Of a stretch of DNA of 64,000 nt, positions 1 through 13,749 are shown piece after piece. The notes under the pieces are model-generated. The model was not told where the DNA came from. It saw only the letters and a list, made by a program, of their open reading frames with translations, and searched no databases. Made by a program: the position numbers and the translations under genes. Numbering within the stretch: the stretch's first letter is position 1; every line of letters starts with the position of its first letter. Origin of the DNA: Patiria pectinifera (taxonomy: Eukaryota > Echinodermata > Asteroidea > Valvatida > Asterinidae); NCBI GenBank assembly GCA_029964075.1, contig CM057130.1:6324001-6388000 (forward strand). The letters run 5' to 3'.

Positions 1-3000
1 AGTCAAGTTTCTCACAAATAGCGCGTGGGATGGGTCGTGTGTAGGTTCAACGTTCTGAATGCATTAGAAATCGCACTGCATTAGTTCACACGTATCTTCA
101 AAACTGATAACACGAATGACAGTCATCTTTGGCAAGTACATCATGTGTCAAATTCTTGAGGTTTCACGCTTAACAACCAATGATAACTCGGTGTATTTGT
201 CAGGTACAATTATACCGGTCTCAATCAGTGAAAGAAAAAGTGTTTGAAATTTGTTTCGTCATAAGGGATGATTCCAATTCCTTAAAATTAGACTTAATTT
301 CACAACGGTTTATGATTTTCTTTTCGTTCTTTATCAACAGATTTGGGCAAGTGCAACAACACACAGGACGGCCACACCCCCAGGAAGGTCAAAGGTCTCC
401 GATACTAAAGGTCAAGGGTCATCTTGCAGTTGGAACCGTACCGAGACGCCGCTGCGGGCATTCATCCATTCACCGGGAGAAGTATTTTCTTACCTGTAAA
501 CTTGCACGTGACCTTGTTTATCCCATCTGGGGAGAACGAAGGAGACGCGGTACGGTCCCGGGGAGCTTGCCAGCTTCCCCCCTCAATTCCCAGTCCGGTT
601 TACCTTGAGAAGTAAATCTGGACCGGCTCTCATGGTTTCATTGACAGCCCCAGTGTTCCCGAAAACAACAGGTCGACGGGTCATTGGAAATAACTCTTTG
701 GCTCACAGCCAACAAAATAATACATCCAGGCCTACCTGCGCTCCACGCACCCTTTGAAGTCGCGCGGTAGTGGGCAAAGTGCCAACAAAGTTTCCCGCCT
801 TTTTTCCCCGCGAACGGAGTGTTTGAAAGTGGTGGGCCGAGTTCACAGATACGAGAAAAACCACAGACGCGACAGAACTCATTATTTGCTGTGGGAAAGG
901 GGGGTGGGTGGTACATAGTTGTACCTGTTGTCTGTTTTGGGGCTGCAACTTTAGCAGATCGATTGCGTGGGTCATGGGATGTCTTTTTTTTCTCACAATA
1001 GACTGATTTCACATGATTGACGGTAAGCAAACAAAACAGGTGTTCTAAATCTCAGTATTCTTTCAAAAGATAAAGGCAGTCTAAAGCGTGTGATACGTGC
1101 ATAAAACCTGTCCCTTTGAAAACATTCTGTGAACTTTGGAAACTTTTGTGATGTCTGTAAATACACTGTATTATATGTATGCATAGTAAGTTATTTGTCA
1201 GAAGCGAAAGAGATTGAAAGTTTGTACCAGATAAAATAATTGTAGTTAATTTAATTATAATATAAATAAGTTATTCTTTTTCAAATCAGCAACATTCCAA
1301 TAATCAATAAAGTGCACTTAAGCAATTCGACTTCGTGCAAAAGTTCAAGCATGTGTATAGCTAAAATTGTACAGAATAGTTTTGTCGATTACATTTTTCT
1401 CAGCTCAGGCTCAAGATTTCAAACCAAGATTGATATTTGTGGAAGTAAAAAACGGACAGCATGCATAACACGTTGAATAAACATTACAATTTCTCAAATT
1501 TTACTAGCAACTTTTATGAACCCTACTTCTATTTACAAAATGACTTTTAAAACGAGTCTTTCGTGGGGCATTCATGTAAAGTTTTTGGCGCCTATCATTT
1601 TCAAATTGGGCGGGCAGTCTAGATTTGGAGCATTCGTTTAGTTCAAAATTTTCGAACATCTCCCAACTTTCCATCGAAATGGTATATACGTGTAATTCAA
1701 TGAACTGATTGCATTCCTTGTCTGATGGTTGCTAATGAAACACAATATTGTGTAACCAACTAAAACCACAGGTCAATACTTTGATTTAATTGATCTTAGT
1801 TGAGACCTTGGAAGTGTACCACAAATTTGTTTTTTGCTGTACAAGGGAGCACTAGGCCTTTTTATCACCTATCCTGCCGAAGGCCTTGGCGTAGTTAACG
1901 TTGTCCATGTAAGGTCACGTTCGTAGATGAGATTCCCGTGGCCCTACATTGACCTCTGCGTTGTGCGCAGACTCAAGGTTCAGTCTGGTTTCCCCTTTGT
2001 TTGTCAACAGCGTGTACATCCAATGTACTTGGAACCAGACAAGAAGGCTAGTGGAATCGCTGTCCGCGTAAACGTGAGAAAATGACTAGTTCCTGCCTTC
2101 CAAAATATGGAGGGTGCACACGGATGAAAATAATTTATGTGCGTGCATTATTTTAATCCGCAAAACTCTGAAACTTCAAAGGAGGTGGTCGGTAATGCAA
2201 ATCTAGAAAGTACTCCATTAATGCATGTATGAAGCGAAGTACATGTATTATAAACTTAGATTACGTATGTTAAATTAATGCGAGATGAACTGAAATGTTT
2301 TGCTTGTAATTCGGTTTATGTAGCCTATAACAATTAGTAGCAGTGGGCCATTGTAATTTGTATTCTCTCTCAAATATCTCTTTATATCTGTAATGATTGA
2401 GCTCAGTTTGTAACGTAGCTCTTACTTGAATACAGCTTTCAGGTATATTGTAGAATCTGTGATTTTTTTAAAGGAATTTAATCAATTTCAAAGGATTGGT
2501 TAATGTTAATGTCTAATATTAATAATTGGCAAAGACTTTTTAAAAATTAACATTAAGTGTCACCACTGATGTAAACATTACATAAGCATTAATTAATTAA
2601 CTGAACACATCCACCATTCAGCATTCTCATCTCTATTGTCACTTTGGGAATACATTGCTCCTCACGGTTGGATTAATCGAATGCATTTAGTTAACTTTTC
2701 AAATAAAATGTATTGGTATAAATAAGCCTATATGTCAGTTATTTATATATAAAGATAATAATATATCGGTGAATGTGTATTGGATCGAACCTGCATGTCT
2801 GCTCTGACGACTGAAGTATTTGCATTAAAAGGGAAGGAATAAAAGAGAGAAAAAACTATGTTCCATCATTCTCTGATTTCTTGTGTCAACTGTCCATTGT
2901 GTGCATAGTTGTGATTCGACTTGTAACTGACTCAAATTTTACAAGTCGGGGCAAAGGTATTCAAACCGGGGATGAACAATGAGAAATTGTCACAGTTTGT

Positions 3001-4049
3001 TGGAATAGCTGGAGACTGAGCGTCAGGCTGAATGACTTGTATTATTGAATTGTAATAACCTGTTACTCATTTTGAACTCTGCTCAGCTCAAGTGGCTCTT
3101 ACATTATAACTTAAAATGTTTTACGTTGACGTTCGAACTATATGGATTTCTTCCCCATTTATTGCACGAATTTCTTTTACTGTTTTATTTTATGTTTTAA
3201 GCACGTTGGTCAGCCCCTCACTGAACTTCATATCCTGATAAACATCCCAGGTGATGATTAAAATTTAAATCAGCACAAAATTCCATTCACAATACATACA
3301 TGTGTATTAGCGGTAAGGGTCTTTCATAACATTGGTACATGGTACATCCAATGATCCAACTAAGTGCAAAACTACTGACATGATTCCACCATGATACAAC
3401 CCGTCAACTGCTTTGTATGTCTTCACGCCAGGGGTTCAGATAATGATTGTGCTTTCCCGGGGGCGCATTGTGAAATACGGTGTACAATCTCCGTAGAGGA
3501 CAATCGACTGGTTTATCATTTTAGCAAGTAAAATTTTTAGATGGAAAACAGGTTCAACCTGTCACGCAGGGAGCCTCAACTCTCGCCTGAGATGTGGAAT
3601 ACGATAATGTGTTATCTGACAGTAGCCCGCTGTATTGTATGTTAAGTAGTGGTGCGGTAATCCTGAAAACCGCAGCTTTCTAGCCGCATTACACACCTAT
3701 TCCTATAATTTACCACTGCACACCTCACGATTAAGTCACAAAAGATTAGTTGTAATGTACCCGGAAATTATAATACTCCGATGGATTTGAAAGCGGGTTG
3801 ATTTTTTTTCTCCGTTTAACTATAATTCCAAAGGAGAAAAGTATAAATAGCGTAAAATTGCGAGGCACCAGTCTATTAGTCTGAATTAAGGGCGTGATGA
3901 CTTTGAAATGAGCGACGCGTTTTGTTTTCGGCTACGAAATGGTTAGATTCTTTATTCACCATAACTTGGGAATCCAACTTACGTAATTAGAAGGGTATAC
4001 TCGCCCTCGCCCACTTTCTGGTTTGTGCTGGTCCTAGAGGGCCAGCCTG
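1..4049. other. Non-coding stretch, no supported gene
   Basis: I see no supported gene here. Reading frames are short and lack coding character. A pyrimidine-rich acceptor-like site ends near 350 and is followed by a relatively GC-rich block to about 1000. That could be an exon or promoter-proximal segment, but no frame with matching donor and phase convinces me. The rest is AT-rich intergenic or intronic DNA. Confidence 0.5.
3842..3876 (+). promoter_or_regulatory. Possible TATA plus initiator core promoter
   Basis: TATAAATAG at 3842-3850 is followed by an initiator-like CCAGTCT whose A is at 3870, 28 bp after the first T of the TATA box. That is the spacing expected of a focused RNA polymerase II promoter. 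No convincing reading frame follows within several hundred bases, so any transcript would be non-coding or spliced to a distant exon. Chance occurrence in AT-rich DNA is a real alternative. Confidence 0.2.
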
Positions 4050-4650
4050 TACAGTATGTCCCAAAAATGTGTCAGTCGGACTATTTTTGAAATAACTACA
4101 AAACCATGAAGTCCATTTTGAATTTTTTTGACTGTGCAGATACTTCTTATCCTTGGCCTGAACCATTTAATTCAGTCACGCATCACTACACAATTGTCTA
4201 AGTTTTGGACATTGTGTGTTATTCCTGCATGTTGTGAAAAGGGCTGCGGTTGGGATTGGAATCATTTGCCTGGCTATCAGTCATCATGCCAAGACCTCAG
4301 TTTAATACTCAAGGGCAAATGATTTCAACCCCAAACCACATCAGCCTTTTTCCCCCACAACATGCATGGTTTCACACAGGTTACATAACACAGCACTGAA
4401 ATTGATAAAGGCGTGGAACTTGGTCACAGTGTCCAAAAATGTTGTTGTGCTCACTGGAAAATTATGCAGCGATGCGTGACTAAAATTAAATGAAACTCAT
4501 ACTCATTATGGGCTTTGGTATAGACAAATATATAGGAGTATTTGCACAATGAAAACATTCCAAAATTGACTTCATAGCTTTGTAGTTATTTCAAAAATAG
4601 TCAGACTACCTCCATGGTCAGACGGACACTGTTTGGGGGACATAGTGTCC
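4050..4650. mobile_element. Foldback MITE, mariner-like ends
   Basis: The two ends are inverted copies. The left end reads TACAGTATGTCCCAAAAATG. The right end carries its complement near 4630-4650, and an almost identical block around CTATTTTTGAAATAACTAC occurs in both arms. Pairing continues inward through the CAGTCACGCATC segment, so most of the element folds on itself with arms of about 250 bp. A TACAGT start next to TA resembles Tc1/mariner-type non-autonomous elements. No transposase frame is present. Confidence 0.7.
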
Positions 4651-7600
4651 TCTTTATTGTACTCGTCTCACTGACTGACTGTCACTTAACCAAATTGGTA
4701 TGGGATCAACTTTGCGAGGCTTGTCGGGTCTTTTTGTCAACCTGAGTGGCAAGTTATACAAGTACAGCCTGAATGACATCGTTTTAGGGGGATTTTTTGC
4801 CTTACTAGTGCTTCACTGTGCCTTGACGTTTCCGGGTTGAAAAGGCTCCTGGCAGCAGTGCGTGGGAACCTGTTTGCGGTTCTTTTTAATTTGGAACGGG
4901 TATACTTTCGTTTTCTCCTCATTTCACGCTTACTAAAATTCTCCCACGCGACACGGAGCGGGCGAACCACGCGAACATAAACGTGCCTACGCATGTATAA
5001 AAATAGCATCGGTTGAACGGCTGTTTGCGGTATCAGGGTACTTCAAACTACCATTTTGTAGGTCCTAACTATTACTTTACAAGCAGACAAATCTTCAGTT
5101 TGAAAACAGTTTTTCCGCCTCCCTATTTGTGCATTCTTGTGAAACAGACAGAAACGCCATAATGTTGAACCTAAAACCAATCAACATAGAACTTTCTTTT
5201 AATCATAAGCTAGGGAAGAAGATGAAACAAAACTGCGTTCACTGAATAATAACTTAGGGGTTGACAATCAAGAAATTATTTATGCAATGTTTTCATATTT
5301 CCTAGCCCTTAGGACGGTGCCAAATGGGGAAGAAAACGTTGACAGAACTGGTCCGACTTCATGTCAATTTTATCCAAAGTTGGTGAACTTGGGCGTATTG
5401 AGGGGCACATAAATATTGTTAAAATACACAAATATTATTCCTGCTTCTGTCACGTCTGAATTGAGTTCTAGAGTAGAAGCTGGCCTCCTTTCACGATTTA
5501 TAGGGACATATCCAACTATGTACTAAGTTCCCCATGTTGTGGAAATTTAAGTTAGAAACATTCAATGACTCTGAAAAATGAAATATTCCACATTTTTAGA
5601 TAAAGTATTATTGGTGACAACGTCATTCAACGAATCAGAAAACAAACAGAATGGTTAACCTTTGTACATGCGATTGTATTCATTGCTATTGAAATCTACA
5701 CAAAATATCACCATTTTATCTCATTTGCTTTGCTTTCTCCACTTTTCCCCCTTCGTCTGAGTAAATATGACTCGTGAATGTTTTGATCAACACTTGCGTA
5801 TTTAACATACTTTCGGGAGATTTTTTCGTCATATGGGATTAAACGAAACTATATTTTCTTTGATCACTCTAAAATATGTCGCTGTTTTGACCATCAAGCA
5901 AATATGTCAACAGCGATACCAAAACAGAACCCAAATACTTGAAATCAAATCTGATACGAGCTCTTGTTTCAAAAGAAGTTGCCGATGTCGAAATGAAATT
6001 GTACTCCGCACGAGTTGGTTTGCACTCGGCTGGCTGACCGTATAGGGTAAAATCACCGCCAGATCCGTTGACCAAATTTGGGCACGTGAACTTACCCAGC
6101 CACTGACCACAGGGCTGGTCCCGCCGGCCGTCAAAACATAATGTATGCCGAGAATGTCTGGCGGCGTTTTGAGCAGAACAAAATGTGAAACATGTTGGTA
6201 TGATTTGGTGACATTTTAAGACAGTAATGTGGTACTGATTATGACTGTGATTAGGTCATGGGACAATCGAGTGTTAGGTTTATGTTTTTCAGTATTTATC
6301 TAACCCCTGAAAATAAAATTAAAAATTGGAAGTGATTGAAATGAAAAATTCTGAGAAATTTGTCGAAATGAAAGTGAGTCTTTATTTTGTTCAAAAGTAA
6401 GCTGACCTGGCTACACTTATTGCTACACTTTCATTCAGGATGTACTTGCTTCATACCCCACCCTATTCAGTAGTTATGCTGAGTTGCTGAGTTGTAATTG
6501 AGTAACGCTCAATGTGCAAAGTCAACAGAAGTCAATTCATCCAGTCTTCATTCTAGCGACGTTATTCAAGTTCATGAACTGAAGCAAAGGTATTCCTTTC
6601 TCGTCCTCTGTTAATACATTGTGACAATTTTTTATTTGACTTGCGATTGACTTGTGATTGACTCGGTTTCGAAGAATATGGGTGTATGTGGTAATGTGAC
6701 ACATCTGCTTTATCAATTGGGCATTGTCGTATCACAATACAGATGTAGTGAGTATTAACCATATCAGCCTGGTAGTGCTATTAGGAATAGAATTTAAAGT
6801 AAGTAAGGAGAAAGCAACGGTGGCATTCGTGACTATATACAAATATTGTATCTGCAGACTGTACGTGTAATTGAGTCAGACATGACCAAAAAAAGATTTG
6901 CGACTGCATGATCTATAGCAGAACGACACGTGACATCTCATTGAGAGAAAGTGCGGTTTGCAGTCAGTACAATGTGTATTTGTTCTTTTCCATGACTACC
7001 CCAAGACATCCACAAATTAACGCCGAGTGTTCTTATGCTCCCAGGGGGCACTGCTTCTAGACACGCGGTGACCTTACGACTTGACCTTTTGCCAGCTGTT
7101 TTTTACTACGAGAATTAAGGGACCGCGTCGACAAATTAGGAGTCTCAAGAAACAAAATTGCCTGTTGGATCATAAAATTTAAAAGCTCCCGTCGAAGTGT
7201 CTTCCATAGAATGATTTTTTATAGCATCGATGATCACTTAAGTAGTCTAAAACGCACCCAGTTTTTCAAAAGGCAGGACATAAGGCACGATCGCGTATTC
7301 ACTAAATTGTAAACCAATATATCCTCGATGATGCATATCCCATCTGTTAAAATGCCAAGTATTAATTTTAGTTTGCTCACAAAGACCTCAACAAAACCTC
7401 AGTCGCAGTCAATTCTTCCCCGTTCACTTAATCGACAAACCCATTGTAATGTGTTATCAAAATGGCAACATTCTAAGAAAGTATACCATGGTGCACCATC
7501 TGGGGGGTAATTGAGTGTATAGGGATCGCCACAGCATACGGCTGTACAGTAGACCGGTTGCATTTGGGGTTCGCATTGCCGGTTCAGTTTTCATGTCTTA

Positions 7601-10600
7601 AAAAATACAAAAAGATGAATGAACTCATCAAGTCAGTACCCCTGGCGTTCACCTTGCCTGAATTGGAAAGGTTATCTACATCCCACGATTGACCTGGGTC
7701 TATTGTTTTTGTGCAGTGAAGTCTGAAATAATTGACCTGTGTGAAACGGAGCGTCTGCTTTGTGGAAACGTATTTGAGTCTGGAATGTTGAGCCATGAAC
7801 AACATGTGTAGGACATTAGAGTTCATGACTTTGTGTAGGCCTAATAATAATTATATATGAGAAAAAGGTCACCCTTTGGAAGAAAAAAATCCCATTGTTT
7901 CCATATTGCTCCAGCTGTGAAGTAACTAATAGTTCGTGTCCTGGAAATAGTTGAGTTTTTCTTCGAGTCCGACGGATATTCATGTACTGACAAATGTTCC
8001 TATAAAACAAACCTATAGTGTATTTGGTATAGGGAGATGTCTATCAGCGAACTGTAAAAGATTCAATTCATTGAAAATCAAATGACATTTAAAAAAAAAA
8101 AAAGGGCTTTTTAAACCAGACTCTGTACAATGGTTTCTAGTCACAGGAACCAGAACAAATTAGACACAATTACTGGCCTAAAAGGCTTACATCAGCGGTT
8201 TCTGGAGGCGTTTCTTTAAATCATGTAAACAGAATTTGCAAATCACATTATGACATTACAATGTATTTCAACATGATCGACATTTTTTTCATCTTCCTAC
8301 AAAGTGAATACAATCTTGCAGATGACATATTCATAATCAGAACTGAACAAGTTCATGAAGTTTGCGTCATCATTTCTCGTTTCTTTAGGCCTGAGCGCAA
8401 ATTCCTCAGGGAGTGTGTGTATGTGTGTATGTGTTGCCAATAGCAACAGTGTCAAGACATCAGACAAAGAGAAAAAGTCAACGATCTTTTGGCGGGAATT
8501 TTTTTACGACAAATTGGGCGACGCCTTCGCCAGTCATTTGTCAGCAATACGCGTGTCGGAGAGTGAAGTAAGTTGGCCTTAACAGCGGGTAACCATGGCG
8601 TAAACAATAACACATTAAGGGACATGTCTGACACACTGCATGGGTGTTTGGTTTTATGGTTGAAATATTTTCATTTGTTGTGGATCATGCATGGACCACT
8701 GTAGTCCACCCATGGACCCTCCAGTTAGCAACATTTTACGATCATCATTTGGACAATATTTTGGTTTTACTCGATCACCGTATCATCTGAAAACTACGAA
8801 AGATTTTGGGTTAAAAGGCGAAGGCAGAATCCACCTTTAAATACTTCGCTCTTCAGAATTATCACCAAATATAGAAAACACCAACCATATAATGGTCCGC
8901 ACGTGCAACGGCTGAGTTCTTCATCCGCAGATTTATTTGTTCGATTCCGACAACTTTTACAAACGATTATGGCACGGGATTATGCTCTCCTTTTGGTCGA
9001 GAACTAGACAAACATGTCTGTACTTCACTTCTGGCCTTTGAATCAACAGCGGACAATGTAATATTTTGATGGTAGAAATAATCTCGGCATGAAGGGGGGT
9101 CGCATAGGCATTCCAAGAATGTGTTTTGTAAATTTCTATTTCTCGCATGAATAGAAACTCGTGAATTGACCAGTGCCGCAGTTTTTTTTCATTGCAGATG
9201 ACATTCAAAATGGTTCCGAGCCTTTCCGTTGTGATTTTAGTTTCGCATGTTATCAATCCAGGAATCCCAAAAATGATGCATCAATCGCATCAATTAACAC
9301 TTGTTCAAGTGCCAGCCGACTTCTTTTCAGCGTTGTTATCGTTTAGCTGCTTCTCATACATGCAGGTAATGTTTTTTTTCTCACTCGTGCGTGATATGCC
9401 TGAGCTTGCAGGGCTGCCATCAACCTGCAAGATGTAGACGGGTGCCTTGGCCTAAGGGTATCTCCACAGATAAAGTCACTGCCTCGACGTGCATTGATAA
9501 GAGCATAGATTTTAAATGTCAGACACATCAGGCGTTTGGTTGAGTAGAATGTAAGGTCGAGCATGCAAGAACACTGCCCTCGGCTATATTTGTTGGGCCC
9601 AGTTCCGGAAAGGCGATATAGTGAACTTGGTGTCAACTTCACTTTACATCGATAAAGACTTTGTGGACAAAGCATGACAAGTCAATGTGTTGGACAACAT
9701 TGACATTGGAATCTCTTATTAGTCTCTGTATTGCATACACTGTTAATGCTACGATCATGAAAAAGTGCCGTCGTGAAAATAGTTCAGTACTCATGAGAAT
9801 CACCTGGCAAAAGTAAAGAAATGGTAACGTTTTCTCCATTAAAAGATCCTGAAACAGTCAGTAATATATTGAGAGGATTATCAACACTCAACTAAGTCAG
9901 GTTACGGGATCACAGTTTGGACAGATAGTTTTAAAAAGAAAATTGTGGACGAGTAAGAAGCTTTGAAAGGCGTTTCATGTTACTTCAGCTCCTTTGTTAG
10001 AGTGTAGAGTAGGCCTGTATAAAACGTGAAGGTTTCCAACATGAAAAGGTGTAGAATCGTGAACAGTGTGACAGATGTGATCAATAACGTCCTTTCGCTG
10101 AAAATATGTCAAACAATCTTTTTTAGAAAGTCAACTTTAACAAACTTTTACAAACAGGCTTCATATCCGCTCTTTTGAAAAAAAAAAGTCAACCGACCAT
10201 AGTCATCATCGATTGCTTACAGAAAGTCGCCATGGTACTTTACTCGCAAACAAGGGTTTAAAAACTTACAAAAGATCGTCGTCGACGTTTGTAATGGGGG
10301 CATTCTGCACAATCCGCCCCATCACCTTTTAAGTCTCATTGACATGATTTATGCATTCCGTACATTTTGTCGAGTTTTTTTATGGGGGAGAGAGGAGAAT
10401 TGTGTTTTAAAAAAGTCTGGCGTAAACTTTCATTTTAGAGACGTTTGCCTCAGGCCCCCAGAAGCACCCGAGCAGGAATGGGGTTTGCTTATTGGGCTTC
10501 CTTTCCATAGATGTTGTTTAAATACCGGTTGTTGATGCAAACCCGCGACCCTTGTTTCGCTTGTCTTTCATCCGGACGCGCGACTGCCACGCGCTAGAAA

Positions 10601-13022
10601 ATCGACCCTCTTCTTCTTCCTGTTAACCGCAAGGATGGGATTATATGTTCCATCGACCACCTCCTTGATCCCCCACTAAGCTGTTTTCAAGACTTTCTTT
10701 TGCTTTTTTTATGTTTAAAGTTTGCAATAGCATTCAGGATTCCCGCCAAAAAAGTGGATCGAAGCGAACACGAGCGTGCCACGCGCGTGCAGCCTACCGT
10801 CCTTTTGTGATCTCGGACGGCGTTATTTGCCCAACTTCCCTGCTCATCGACCGTCGGATTAACGGAGTTTCTGCCTGTACCAACATGTTTTCAAGAAACC
10901 CTTCTATTGTGAAGTTTGCATTAGAGATTCCGCCTTTCCTGCAAAAAAAGTTTTAAATAATCAATAGCAAAAACAAGACGCGCTAAAGATTGGCCGAGTA
11001 TACTCGTGCGTCCCGTTGGATGGACAGCAAGGTGGATTATCAGACAAAACACCACGATGCATGCCCATTCACATTTTCAGGAAATATCAAAACTCACCAA
11101 GTTTGGTTAACTAAGAATGTCATAGTAACCGAATTAACAGCACAAAAATATGGTGTCGCATGCTCGCTTTAGTCCCTCCATTTCTCGAATTTGGAAGTTC
11201 TTCTGTAAGACATAGACTTTTGAATTTTAACAATTGACAATGCGGGCCACTGTTTTCAAAAGTCACATTATTCAAGAATGTCCCCATATCCAAAAACAAA
11301 GAGTGAGTTTCTTTTAATTTTTTTCTCTGCCTTACCAATAAACCAAAGCAGACAACACAATGAGTATACATGTACTATTTTAAGGATAAGATACGACGCC
11401 GATTCAACCCCTGCAGAGAATGCCGATGGCAAAGTTTCTTCAAAGTCGCGATTCGATCATTTCATCTGTCAACAATTCAACTTCGTCAAAATATTGGATC
11501 AGAGCCAGTTTTTTACTTCGAGATAGCGAACTATTAAAAAACCTTGAAGCACTGGAGTCGTCGCACTCTCGTCGGGATTCGCTAAAGTTTTTATGTTGAA
11601 GCTGTTTCTCCGAATTCGCTGAAAGACCAGCGACTCCGGGGTCACGAAATTCGTATCACAATCACTGCGAGGACTGAAATTTACCGGCAGGTAACTTGAC
11701 AGCAGGCAGTGCGATGGGATCTGCACTATCAAGTTGCTCTGGATAAAGTTGCAAGGTGATTACATGCGCAATAGCAACTTTTATTCTCCTGGGGAATCAG
11801 AGAGTCATTTAACACAAACCCGTGGAGACCTCTCAGTTTCAAAATGATGGAAATATCGTACCGATGTTTTGCCTATACTTCAATAGTTAAAAGTGAGGTT
11901 TGACTGAAAACATCCAGACACAATCAGCGTGTCATTGAATGGGTCTCTGCATTGTGGCAAACTCAAAGGCCTATAGGGTGGGATGATTCCGATTCATTGC
12001 AACCTCATTTTCACTCGATTTCAGTGTTCAAGAAAGGGTACCCCATGTGTAGTTGAGTGTTCTATATACAAAAAGCAAAAGAGCAAGTGATGTGGAACCA
12101 CAGAGGGAGAAATGATTTATTTCCATGATGTGTGGGAAATGTGGCCTTTTCTACCTATTCAGCGCCACACGTGCGTGGCCTTTTGGGATTTAGATCTTCA
12201 CAAAGAAGAGACGGTCCTTTCGCACTTGAAGGGATGCAGCTTCTTCCTCCCCGATCGATACGGCTATAAATCCCGAACTTTCTCGTCAAAAAAAAATTGA
12301 TTTTGGATTTGCATAATTTACAGCGGAGCCGATCTATAGGATCAGAAAAAACCGGTGCCTCCTTTGTGCCTAGTGGTCCGGGCTTTTGTCCATCAAACTT
12401 GGGCAAGACAAGATAATGCAAAGCAGTTGGGTTAGAAAGATGGGTTTTGAATTTGAAGTGCACCTCTGCTTGGAGATCAACGTGCCTAAAAGCGATCTTG
12501 ACACATGTCTTTATGCTGGTCAACCCGTCTTATAGGATTTTCCTCCACACTCCAGTAATCCATTCTTAAACTAGTGCGTTTGGTGAACTCACATCACATA
12601 GTTGGATGCATGTGTCGTCTGTACATGTTTCATTTTACGTCATGCGCTGGGCCCCTGTGAGTCCGTGAGGAAATGCAGAAGTTTCCTCGAAAATAATCGT
12701 AACCCGACAACTTTTTCCAGGCCATTTCACACTGAGTAACGTTATGGCACATCTCTCTTGAATAATCATGAGCCCACATCATGTGGTTTCGCATGGAGTG
12801 GCTACGTGCACAAGTCATGTACATTAATTAAAATCGGCCTAATAGACAAGATATATGTACGCTGCGGATCGCAATGGTTTTAATCCAAATATTTTCAGCG
12901 TTATAAATCCCTACTCAAATCATCCCTCTACTTTACACATCCTTACATACTCTGTCATGACGAACGTAAAGTAGACCTCACATGTAAACCTATGGATGAG
13001 CAACGTCAAAAACCTGAACCAA
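4651..13022. other. Non-coding stretch, no supported gene
   Basis: No gene is supported across these 8.4 kb. Frames reach at most about 120 codons, as expected by chance. A 12-A run near 8091, a GT-rich microsatellite near 8413-8435 and scattered AGGCCT and TACATGTA palindromes are the only local structure I note. Confidence 0.5.
8433..8447. promoter_or_regulatory. X-box-like RFX motif
   Basis: GTTGCC-AAT-AGCAAC is an inverted pair of half sites with a three-base spacer. This fits the RFX X-box consensus, which in animals often marks ciliary gene promoters. A second copy with a shorter spacer (GTTGCCAAGCAAC) lies near 15,276. Neither sits next to a recognised gene start, so function is unproven. 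Confidence 0.2.
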
Positions 13023-13392
13023 GGCCAAAAAAAAAAGTCTCCGGTTTCTGGTATGGAGCTTGCCCCAAAAGTGGTGCGGCGACGCGGCTTTTTTTTTTTT
13101 TTACCTTTTTTTTTTTTTTTTTTTTTTTGTCGGCTGATGACTGCAAATGGTGCCCGCAAAAACTTAGTGCAAATATGGGGAGTCCAGAGAGGCCACATAA
13201 ATCTTATTCTCGATCATAACCCCATCTAAAAACACGTTAAAAAAACACAGCAAAAGAATTCCAGTCAAGAAGTTTGGTTTGGCGGTAACATCACATCATA
13301 TTGAAAAAAAAAAAAAACTTTTCATTTGCCGACGCATGGCTACGCGCGCGCGCGCGGCGACGCGAAAACCGGAGACTTTTTTTTTTTTGGCC
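13023..13392. mobile_element. Harbinger-like MITE, copy 1
   Basis: This 370-bp element starts and ends with GGCC, then an A or T run, then GTCTCCGGTTT or its complement, forming terminal inverted repeats. Next to the right repeat is a (CG)n-rich segment. Internal sequence matches the copies at 39,383-39,750 (opposite orientation) and 59,128-59,353 (internally deleted). The two other copies are flanked by TAA direct repeats, the target-site duplication of PIF/Harbinger transposons. The flanks here (CAA and TCT) do not match. The element contains long poly-T tracts and no transposase gene. Confidence 0.8.
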
Positions 13393-13585
13393 TCTAAACC
13401 GACTGTTTCTGATGATATACTCTGAAGGTCCGTAGCGGGAACGAAGGGGTATAAGCGCCATATAACGAATTGCGTTTCGAAATAACGTTCATGAAGTAAA
13501 ATGCTCAAAGACAAATTTTCTAAATCTCCCGCTGTAATTGGCACATTTCTTTTGAACCCCCTACTGCTGCACAAAAACACGGCCG

Positions 13586-13749
13586 CGAAATTGAAACCAG
13601 TCGATATATTCGCCTATAATTAGACAAAACGAAATCAGCCAGCACTGTTGAAATGTGTCGTTGGTTCCGAAATTGAAACCAGTCGATATATACGCCTATA
13701 ATTAGACAAAACGAAATCAGCCAGCACAGTTGAAATGCGTCGTTGGGTC
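13586..13749 (+). repeat. Two-copy 82-bp tandem duplication
   Basis: The unit beginning CGAAATTGAAACCAGTCGAT at 13,586 recurs at 13,668 with only a few substitutions, including ATTC versus ATAC and CTGTTG versus CAGTTG. It is a young local duplication just downstream of the Harbinger-like MITE. No coding role is apparent. Confidence 0.9.

Noticed and set aside
12920-13229. Phe- or Lys-rich frames
   Set aside because: They are translations of poly-T and poly-A tracts in the Harbinger-like MITE.
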